Source of the DNA: Hemicordylus capensis
Lineage: Eukaryota > Chordata > Lepidosauria > Squamata > Cordylidae
DNA length: 64,000 nt
Reading direction: 5' to 3'
Assembly (NCBI RefSeq): GCF_027244095.1
Contig: NC_069665.1
Coordinates: 2,668,501 to 2,732,500, forward strand
Every line of letters begins with the position of its first letter. The stretch's first letter is position 1. The notes under the pieces are model-generated. The model was not told where the DNA came from and searched no databases. It worked only from the letters and a program-made list of their open reading frames with translations. Positions 11,101-18,768 of this stretch are shown piece after piece. A program made the translations under genes and the position numbers.

Positions 11101-11184
11101 GAAATCCGTAATTCGAGTTCTCTGTTGGCCTTCAGGAGGGCCCTTAAAACATATTTGTTTGGCCTGGCCTTTCAGGGCTTTTAA
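8152..11184 (+). CDS. L2 LINE ORF2: endonuclease and reverse transcriptase (1010 aa)
   Basis: The frame opens at 8128 after a stop and its first ATG is at 8152; a GTG at 8131 is an unlikely start. Residues about 72-285 are an apurinic-type endonuclease with ITETWL, LGDFNIHF and SWTDHH. The reverse transcriptase follows, with YRPISNLP at about 572, DLSAAFDTIDH, GVPQGSILSP and the catalytic YADD at about 732. The C-terminal segment LDYCNALYVGLP ... VRKLQLVQNAAARLVSG and the end in GLAFQGF are typical of the L2 clade. Length and motif set look complete, with no internal stop. The protein nicks target DNA and copies LINE RNA into it. Activity is not proven; expression would need the leader promoter. 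Confidence 0.92.
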   Translation: MCLGSPEGADAGAAPDSLGAAIAVVVGNRRIGAGRTAGRYRGREIGNLVTISTSNCSDNSQALGNSTNYPQNLTLLLCNARSVQNKTEIVHDLIMDEGADLVCITETWLGEASGPVWAQLLPPGYSVVEQVRGSGRGGGVAVVHKNTISLTRAPVRQLTYIECVFLRLGTRDRLGILLVYRSPRCPTDSLTELSELVAELVMESPRLLVLGDFNIHFGAGLSGAAQEFIAAMTTMGLSQLIFEPTHVAGHTLDLVFCSDQGGVPWVGNPLVTPLSWTDHHLVKVGIADATHPCRGDGPIRMVRPKRLLDPAGFQKALEGFDVGAAGDSIEAMVGTWNRELTRAVDIIAPKRPSRPASKMAPWYTEELRGMKRLGRRLERRWRRTRLESDRMQHRTHLKTYAMAVRVAKKQFWSARIASAGSRTAELSRVVRSIISAPSASNQFPETLCCDTFSGFFANKISCIRADLDSTISAGSGREVSSNPSCSVRMDQFQSVTLDDVDRLLGAVRPTTCSLDPCPTWLLRSSGEIVGDGLVNIINASLGEGRVPSCLKEAIVRPLLKKPTLDPSVMDSYRPISNLPWLGKVIERVVANQLQAVLEESDYLDPFQTGFRTGYGVESALVGLMDDLYRGIDRGSVTLLVLLDLSAAFDTIDHGILLGRLEGLGIGGTALRWFRSYLSGRSQMVELGDSRSSKQELLYGVPQGSILSPMLFNIYMKPLGEVIRGFGAGCYQYADDTQIYFSFSSSGNGTQSLNACLQAVMGWMRENKLKLNPSKTEVLIVGAQNLRSELDLPVLDGVTLPRREQVRSLGVLLDPGLTLVSQVEAVARGAFYQLRLIRQLRPFLEEDDLKTVVHQLVTSRLDYCNALYVGLPLYVVRKLQLVQNAAARLVSGVTRRDHITPILKQLHWLPICFRARYKVLVITFKALNGLGPSYLGERLLLHDSHRTLRSSGEVRLQLPPARLVATRRRAFSVAAPELWNALPAEIRNSSSLLAFRRALKTYLFGLAFQGF

Positions 11185-11187
11185 AAT

Positions 11188-11320
11188 GTATATATGTGTG
11201 TATGTGTATATGTGTATATATATATATGTATATGTGTGTGTGTATATATATATATATGTATATATATGTGTATGTGTGTTTGTGTGTATGTATGTATATG
11301 TATGTATATATATATATTTT
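11188..11320 (+). repeat. TA/TG-rich microsatellite in the L2 3' UTR
   Basis: Alternating tatatatg and tgtgtatg units immediately after the stop codon of the LINE frame. Confidence 0.85.
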
Positions 11321-11377
11321 AATCTTTTAATTTTTTAATTTTTAACTTGATTTAGTGTTTTTAATGACTTAATAACC

Positions 11378-12190
11378 CCCCCCCCCGCCTTGTGCAGATG
11401 GGAGGGAGTTTGTCACAGCCTGTCCTGCGCGAAGCCCAGGAAGGGTTCCGTTTGACCTCTTTGGTCAAGGGCCGGGCTTCGGCCAGGATTGACCGATCCC
11501 GGCCCCATCCTCCATTTTCCATTCTCTCTTCAGTTGGGGTCGGGCAACCACAGGAGAAGCGGCTTTCCCCTCCCTCCCTCCCCGGTGCAGAGCGGGTCTA
11601 GCGACTGGCCGCCTGACGGGGCCGAGTAGGAATTTTTTGCTCCCAACGCATTGGCCACTGTTGGGGGTTTTTTCGCCTACTCCGTTCTGTGTCCTGGGTG
11701 CGTATTTAGAGTTAGGTCAACCACAATGGCAGGAACAGTGCGGGCGGGGTGGCAATTTGAGGGTTAGAACATCGGTGAGCACCCTTGGATATGTAAAAGG
11801 GGTGTCTGGTTAATCGCTCCTTTGTAGCCTGTGCGGCACGGGGAGAATGATTGCCATGAACCCTGCTTCAGGACTTCTCTAACCTTTGGGCTGTGCGGTC
11901 CGGGGTGGACGAATGCCTAGAAGTATCCAGACCCTCTCTTACAGAAGGGGGGGTTGGCTTTGAAGGAATTGGGTGGGATGTACCTGCCCATTCCCGAGCC
12001 AGGGTGTCTCCCCCCCAGTAGGGTGCTGGGTAGGATTTCAGAGTTCTGACCTGCTTCTATTGGCCCGCACTGTTCTTTAAGGGTGATTAATCACCTGGTG
12101 TTCCAGTCTGCCATGCTGTGTGTAATAGTTAACAAAGTTGTGGCCCTTTTCCTCTATACTGACTCTATGTTTTCTTGAGCTGGGGTCTGG
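11378..12190 (+). mobile_element. Short DIRS-type fossil nested in the L2 3' UTR
   Basis: Its left part (gggagggagtttgtcacagc) matches the 5' leader of the DIRS-type fossil near 18370 (minus strand). Its right part (ggccgagtaggaatttttt, aacgcattggccactgttgg, aagttgtggcccttttc) matches that fossil's 3' end near 15960-16190. It therefore looks like a shortened relative with both ends, nested in the LINE. It is non-coding and broken. Exact ends are uncertain by tens of bases. Confidence 0.6.
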
Positions 12191-12368
12191 GGATAATGTT
12201 TTATTTTTGTTTAAAATGTTTTAAATTGTTAGCTGTTTTATTGTTTTAATTTGTTTTAGCTTTTTACTGTTTTATAAGTTGTTTTAATTGTGAACCGCCC
12301 TGAGCCATTTCGGAAGGGCGGTATATAAATCAAATAAATAAATAAATAATAAATAAATAATAAATAAT

Positions 12369-13010
12369 GTGTGCTGTACCTAGGGCTGCCTTTGAAGATG
12401 GTCAGAAAACTTGGATTGGCTTAGAATACAGCAGCCAGACTTCCAACCAGAGAGCCATAGTTCCGATGCTCTAACTCTGATCGTAAAAGGTCAGAGCTGG
12501 CTGTCACGTCCTTTCCAGGCTCACTTCCAGGTGCTGATTTCCGCCTTTGAAGCCCTCCATTAAATGGCTCCTGTAGGAACCAAGTTTAAGTCTCCAGGTG
12601 CCTCCCCAGGTGAAATCAGGAGGGTGGTGAGCGGGGCGAAGTCTTCTCAATGGTGTAGGAAATATGGTTCCCCAATAAGCAAGGGCGTCATCCATCTTTC
12701 TTAGAAGAAGGCGAGTTTTTGTAATCGACTTGTTCACAGCGGCTTTTAAAGTTTTGTAATTGTCTATCATGTGATGGCTGCTGTTTTGAATTGTCATTAG
12801 CCTGGCCTTTCCCTTCACTAGAGATGTGGTGGTTCTTCCCCTCCCAGGCACTGGTTTTTTTTTTTTTTAACTGTATTTTTAAATTCATGATGTGAATTTT
12901 AATGACGTTTTATATTGGATTTATTGTAACCCACTCCGAGACCTTTGGGTATAGGGCGGGCTAGAAATGCAAACAAGTGGAATAAAAATGAAAATAATAA
13001 ATAATTAGCA
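12369..13010 (+). repeat. Old L2/CR1-clade remnant, right piece
   Basis: A degenerate copy of the L2 ORF2 C-terminal region (ggtcagaaaacttggattgg, agaatacagcagccagactt) followed by a 3' tail with gtaacccactccgagacctt and gggtatagggcgggct. In units 2-4 it is unbroken: about 28700-29390, 43750-44430 and 60160-60838. It has many stops and is ancient. Confidence 0.6.
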
Positions 13011-13376
13011 GCCCCTCGTTGCTGGGCCCCTTCTCTTTTAGGCGTCCCAAGGGGTGGGGTGTGCATGGATTCAGCACTGCAACACCTTCAGGGGGATGCA
13101 CGCTCCAGGGAGAGATGCACACCAACCACTCTGCCGAGAAATGCTAAGGAATCCTCCCCATTGTCTCCTTCCTTGGGACCTTGAAACCAGGAGAGAATTT
13201 CACGGATCTCTCAGCAAATCCACCGGTTAGGACACGTGAGAGCTGCAAGGAGAGGTTTGTCAGTTAGGCTCTGTTTTAAATGCTTGCATGTTGAATGTTG
13301 GTTGTGTGTTTCGTCGTCCTGGAAGTGCCTTTGAACAATGATTCTTTCAAAGCGGGCCAGCTCTTCATGCTTTAAC
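13011..13376. other. Stretch without recognised gene
   Basis: No exon, RNA or bounded repeat recognised. Repeated near 29395-29760, 44430-44797 and 60840-61208. Confidence 0.4.
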
Positions 13377-13605
13377 TCAGGGCGTCCTAAACTTGGGAAC
13401 TTTGGCCATTGTGGCTAGGGGTGATGGGAGTTGTAGACCCAAAAAAGCTTCTCTCCCTGGCAGCATCTCCAAGACAGGGCTGAGAGAGATTGCTGCCTGC
13501 AAGCTTAGAGAAGCCGTTGCTAGTCTGGGTAGCCCACACTGAACCAGATGGACCAAGAGTCGGACTCAATCTATGGCAGCTTCCTATGTTCCTGTGTAAC
13601 ATCTG
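13377..13605. repeat. MITE half plus inverted SINE fragment
   Basis: Positions 13378-13445 resemble half of a palindromic MITE (gtgatgggagttgtagaccc). Positions 13530-13600 are the complement of the squamate-type SINE head (ggaccaagagtcggactcaa, cagcttcctatgttcctgtg). Counterparts are near 29762-29990, 44799-45025 and 61212-61438. Confidence 0.5.
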
Positions 13606-13799
13606 GGGACCCAGGTTCCCTGATCCCTGTCTAACCCATCCTTTCCCCCCAGGGAAGTCTCACATCCTCATTCTCCCTTCAGCACTGTGGAGAACAAGGA
13701 GAGATGAACGGCTGACCGTGCAAGGTGCCAATTAGCTCCGGATATCAGGGTTTTCAGTGTTCCCTAAGGAGGCAGTGGGGCAGGGAATACCAGCCTTAA

Positions 13800-13935
13800 A
13801 GATGTAAACCTGTGGCTTGATATATTGTTCTATAGCTAAGATTTTTGTAAACCGCTTTGGGAGGTTCACCTGGAAGCAGTGAATAAATGCAAAAACATCA
13901 AATAAAACAGAATGAAATGAAATAAAACCAGTTTG
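13800..13935 (+). repeat. LINE-like 3' tail
   Basis: Contains ttttgtaaaccgctttggga and an A-rich end aaataaaacagaatgaaatg, like a CR1/L2-type 3' terminus. Counterparts are near 30184-30320, 45222-45355 and 61620-61735. Confidence 0.5.
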
Positions 13936-13989
13936 GTGACAAGGCGCTTTAAGGAATGCTGCCCCCTCCCCCCATATGAGGCTCCTTGC

Positions 13990-15300
13990 CCATGACGCTC
14001 CTCAGAGGAGACCCTTTGACATGCTCCTTTGCTTTCTGAGATTCGCTTGAGAGGGCCACGTGAGACAGCACCACTTTATCTGCGACAGCACCCACCGTAT
14101 GGAACTCCCTGCCACAGGATGCAAGCTTAGTTCACTCTGAGCATTAGGCTTGGGAAATGGTGTCTGTTTCCACAGCTGTTGCTGGGGGTAATGAGAAGTG
14201 TGGGCTCCTTCCACCAGGCTCCAAACCTCTCCCTCTCCCCATCTTCCTCTCCACACACCCCACCTCCGCACCAATCTTTCTCAACGTCATCTGCTACGGC
14301 CACCATCTATCCACTCAGGGACAGAAGCTCCAAATCATTTGAGAAAACCCAGTAGCTTGGTGAAGTCAGTGTGAGGATGGAACAAGCAGACAGAGACAAA
14401 AATGAGTGGGACCAAAAAGAAAGCACCTGGTTGACATCCAATAAGTAGAATAAATGGGTGATGTAGATGTATTTCATTTGCTATTGATGGTTGCATGAGC
14501 AGATGCAGACAATGTGCATCTGGTAGCCCCTCCTGGGACCCAGCCCAGGAGAATCTCTTCCCCAGCTCCTCACATGGCAGCTTGACCCTCTACGAGTGAT
14601 ATCAGCCTCTTCTCTGCTTCTGCTGAAGCTCTCCTGGCTTCTCCACTGGGTGGGTTTGATCTTCTCCCTTCTGCGCTCTCACCCACTGCAGCAACCTCCG
14701 CTATCTCCCTGGCCCCCCTTTTTACTCCACTGGCCCAAACCCTCTCCTGGCTTATTGGTACAAATGTCCCCTCAGGCCCCAATGCATTGGCATCTCTGGA
14801 GGGAATTTCTCTCCTGAGCCGGGGTCTCCGGCATGGCAGGGATTCAGGAAGGACACATCCATTGGACAGCTCCGAGGGCAAAAGCTTCAGGAACTTGGCT
14901 AGCCCCAAATATGGTCCTAGAAGAGCTGATTATAGCAACATAAGGGGAGGCTTCTGAGTGCTGCCCAGATAGAGTGGATTGGCCCCTGCCCTCCCCTGGG
15001 GATAGCCTGGTTGCTTGAAGGGACCTTGCCCAGTTCTCTCAGTGCTAGTTCTGGTGGGGCTGGGGACCTCGAATGGGGCTGACTAATCCTCTGGGGAATC
15101 GCCCGAGTCCGAGAGTGAAGGAAGGGCTGTATCCTTGGGTCTTGGTGGGGGCTTCTGGCTCTGGTTGTCCTGCTGTGGGACTCCTGGCAGACCCTGGTCA
15201 TGGGAGGTCTGGGTTGGAGGGACCCCCCACCCTGGCTCATCATCCCCTGAACTCTCCACCTCTTCCCCCCATGGGGGAGAACCCCCCATCCAGGGCATGA
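13990..15300 (-). repeat. Unassigned repeat-like block with minus-strand open segments
   Basis: On the minus strand short frames are acidic and Pro/Ser-rich (for example a segment ending SLSDSGDSPED at about 15083). In unit 3 one frame is open for 354 codons (45757-46821). I do not recognise the family. It may be mobile-element derived, but no ends or catalytic motif are visible. Counterparts are 30374-31690, 45412-46730 and, in shortened form, about 61740-62100. Confidence 0.35.
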
Positions 15301-15899
15301 CAGTTTCTTTCTCTCTCTCTTTTTTGTAAAATAGATTGGATTGGTTTTCAGAATGCAAAGAGTAAAAAGTAAGGGGAAAGAAAATAAGAATAGTATAAAA
15401 TCAAAAGAATAGTCTGCATCTGCAAACTTACTATATACTTATTATCCACGAATAAAATACCATCTTATCATCATAGTTATCTGATCTGACCAAACGTCCT
15501 TTCTAAGTAAAGTCCAAAGGAAAAGGTATGATAACGGAAAAGTGGCAACCCTGTCAATTCTGAGCATCAAATTTAACCTGAATCTCTCTGGCTTCTATAT
15601 CGTGTGGGTGTCCAGCATATTATCTACCAAAAAGTTTTGAATGATTGCTTCAAGGCAAACTGAGGGCGGGGGGTGGGGGGAGTAGATAAAGGGGAGTAAA
15701 GTAATCTGTAATTAAATGCAGTTTTTCTCTGGTCAATTGAATTTAAGAATTAAAAAAAGACTACCACAAATGTACAAGAACTTTGTTTAGAAGCCAATCC
15801 AATTAGTTGGCTAATTAATCGCTGATGGCCTCATCCATAGGGACGAGTGCTAACTGGTGCTATCCAATGAACTGAAAAGGAGAGCTCCATCCAGAGGCC
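15301..15899. other. AT-rich stretch, nothing recognised
   Basis: No exon or bounded element recognised. Repeated at about 31690-32280 and 46735-47290. In unit 4 only the first part exists before the array ends. Confidence 0.4.
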
Positions 15900-18450
15900 A
15901 GGACCCTGGCAGCTGCAGAGCAACGTGGCTTGTCCCCAGCCCCCCAAAGACACAGAGACATAGTTTGGGTGAAAAGGGCCACAACTTTATTCACCAATAA
16001 CAATAATAACCCATAATAAGCCATAATAACCCATAATAACCGTGTGACCAGCCTAATTCTAACTCAAACCCCCAACGCAGAACGGAGTAGGCGAAAAAAC
16101 TCCCAACAGTGGCCAATGCGTTGAGAGCCAAAAATTCCTACTCGGCCCCAGAAGGGCGACCAGTCACTAGACCCGCTCTGCTCCAGGGAAGGGAGGGAGG
16201 GGGATGCTTGGCCCAAACGGAAGAGCTTGGGCGGGGAAATAGTAATAATAAAAAGAGAGAGACCAGCCCGCCCGCCCAAATCATTTCCCCCCAAGTGAAC
16301 CACAATGACATCAGGCCCAGGGAACCTAGCTCAATCATCCCAAATGGCAGGGAGCAACTGGCTCCATAACATGCCCCTCCTACCCAACCAAGAAACTGAA
16401 GCATGCGTTCCAAAAACCAACTGGGTGCCCCAATGGGAGGATCTGGCCCTCTTGAAGGCCCCAAAGACCGACGAATGGGGGCAAAACAGGACCCGAACAG
16501 GAGCCGCCGATCCGCCAGCACCTGCCAAGAAAACAAAAGGTCAGAGCGGGCACCGCCAGCTTCCATTCAGCACACGTAGCGCCGCACCACCAAGGACTTC
16601 CATCGCCCTCTCCTTTGAACGACGTCCTCTCTCAGCCCCATGCGAGCAGCCGTGGTGGCAGCCCCAAACCGAAAGGAGTGCAGTGTAAGTCCCTCCAAGG
16701 GAACCCCGGCCAAGGTCAAGGCCCTTTGTATAACTGCCAGCAACTGATACAGGGTGAGGGGTGCCTTGTCCTCGTGCGCAAAAAGGCAGCCCTCTGGAAT
16801 GGGCCCAGGTTATGCCGTAAGGCAGCTACCGGACAAATCGAAGGGTCGCTGGTGGCCGCCAGACGAACAACACAGCCGGGAGCAGATGGTCACCCAAGGG
16901 CAGCCCCATAGCACCATAAGGGGCATGCTCGGGGGAAGGCAAAATTCCCATGGGGTAAAACCCAGAGGTCCCCCCTGAACCTGAGATTGCTGTCGGCGAA
17001 GTTACAGAGCCGCCCCCAACAGGGGCCAAAGCCGGCCTGTTACCCAGCCACACCTGCTCTGCCGCCCCTTGGAGCCCTGCAGTGATCACCGGAAAACCCA
17101 ACGGAGGACCCATGCCCCAAGGCTGTGTGTAAGGTGCCCCAAATGGGGCAGGTCCCCATCCACCCATGGCAGGCATCGGCCAGGGTCCAGAGGGCGGTGT
17201 CGGTGCAATAGGCTCACCTGGGGGCGGAGGCAAAGATGGATCCACAGGGGGGAATCCGATGGCAGCGGGGATCCTGGATCTGCAGGAGAAGGCATCGCAG
17301 GAACGGGAACGCCAGTCACTGGCAACACAGGATCAGCCGGCTCTGCAGGCAGCACTGGGCCGGGCGGGCCCTCGCCCTTTTCAAGAGCTCCTAACCTGTC
17401 AGAGAGAGATTTTCGTAACTGTGTTCCAGCAGCACCACGCGTGCGTCGAGGAACTTCCTTCGGCGCTCCAGACGGGCCAGCCCCCTTGCTTCCAACAGAA
17501 TGGAAGCCTTGGCCTTCTCCAGAGCTTCCATTCTGTTGATCAGGCCCCTAATTAGAACCATCTCCTCATCATCCTCATCAGAGGAAGAAGCTGGAGGTGC
17601 AGGCCGCTTGGCCCCCTGATAGGCTGACCACCGGTTTTCTCCTTGGCTTTCCTAGGCATGTGGGCGAATTGCAGGGGCCCAGAATCACCAACCCCCAATG
17701 CCACCAAAAACAACCCCGAAAACCCCACGGGCAAAAGAACACGTGGGCGTGGAGAGAAGAGCGCCCAGAGAGCCACTCGCTGCCCTCCTGAGAGACCCCC
17801 ACTCCGACCCCCCAAAGAAGCCAACGGAAGAGAAGAGGGACACGAAAAATGCCAGTAACCCCAAGGCCAACCAACACCCCCACCCAACCGCAGGGAGCTG
17901 CAGGGCCCCAAATAAGTGCCACCAATCAGAGCAACCACCAGTCCCGCCCAGTTAGGCTGCCCAATACGCCCCAGGCCAGGAAGGCCCAACCCGGACAAAC
18001 CAAGGGCCCCAAGCCCCGAAGATGCCGCCCCGGGGCCGATGCCGCCGCACTCCAGCCGCAGGCCGATGCCCCCTCAGGCCGCTAAAATGACCGCCGATGT
18101 CCGGGGAAGCCGCCGCTCGGCAGGTCGATGCTACCCACCCAAATACACCACTCTTCCCATCCTCGGGCACAGCCCGCCCCCCGCCCACTCCGGTTCAGGC
18201 CAAGAAAAAGGTCTATGGAAGAGCTCCTTCCTCCACGGATGCTCAGCCCAAACTGAAGTGCTGGGGGGGGGGAACCCAGCAAGGGCCCAAGCCCCGGCCC
18301 CCAAACTGAACGGGCCAATCAGGTCCCTTTGGGGCCTCCTGCGGAGCGTGGCTGGGACAAACTCCCTCCCCTCCGCAGGAGGCCAAGGGGAGGGGCATTC
18401 CGTGTGGCTTGCTTCTCTTTCTTGGGGGCAGCTTGTCTGGGTCTTCGCAA
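15900..18450 (-). mobile_element. DIRS-type retroelement fossil, unit 1
   Basis: Read on the minus strand: a GC-rich leader, gag-like segments (about 16826-17600), a tyrosine-recombinase segment with an HS-RIGAAT-type motif near 16650-16745, a hydrolase-like segment with HLGGNDLG (about 16280-16300), and a 3' end with AATAAA near 15990. I do not see a reverse transcriptase region. It is broken, with several breaks. It is shared by units 1-3, so it predates the duplication. End points are approximate. Confidence 0.7.
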
Positions 18451-18768
18451 AAGGACCTAAGCAAAATACAAAAGAAAGAAATATTCTGATCAATGAAGAT
18501 GCAGAACTCTAGCCGTAACCTCTATACCTCAACCCAATCTGTACTAATGTTAAAACAACATCATTTTAAAATTATCAACACCAGAAGACAACACGTAAAA
18601 TGTTAAGATTTACCGATTTTAAAAATGAAGTGATATAACTTGCGATCATATGGGAGGGGGGAAGCTGTAATATACAGGGTGAAGACGGGCCCGTCAGAGT
18701 TCTCCCCAGCAGGCCGTCTCCAGTCCTGCTGCTTAGGAGGACACCCAGCGAGAGACGAGACTTGCCTC
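18451..18768 (-). other. 3' flank of gene copy 1
   Basis: The roughly 290 bp between the stop codon and the DIRS-type fossil contain no AATAAA or ATTAAA on the minus strand. Equivalent flanks are 34736-35049 and 49766-50079. The real 3' UTR end is not visible. Confidence 0.5.

Larger units (their letters stand above)
7695..12368 (+). mobile_element. Young L2-clade LINE, unit 1 only (4674 bp)
   Basis: Comparison with the uninterrupted unit 2 sequence (28741-28757) places the insertion exactly between aactgtaat and gtgtgctg. It has a GC-rich 5' leader (7695-8151), one long open frame (8152-11184), and a 3' UTR of about 1.2 kb ending in the L2-type terminus gaaccgccctgagccatttc plus an AAAT-rich tail. 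Only a 4-bp TAAT could be a target duplication. No separate ORF1 is visible. Absence from units 2-4 and an open frame indicate recent insertion. Confidence 0.9.

Noticed and set aside
11087-11338. Short plus-strand frame rich in Tyr/Val/Cys
   Set aside because: Translation of the TA/TG microsatellite after the LINE stop codon.
17552-18188. GC-rich overlapping frames near the start of the DIRS-type fossil read as a host gene
   Set aside because: They sit within the repeat fossil, differ between units and lack splice support.
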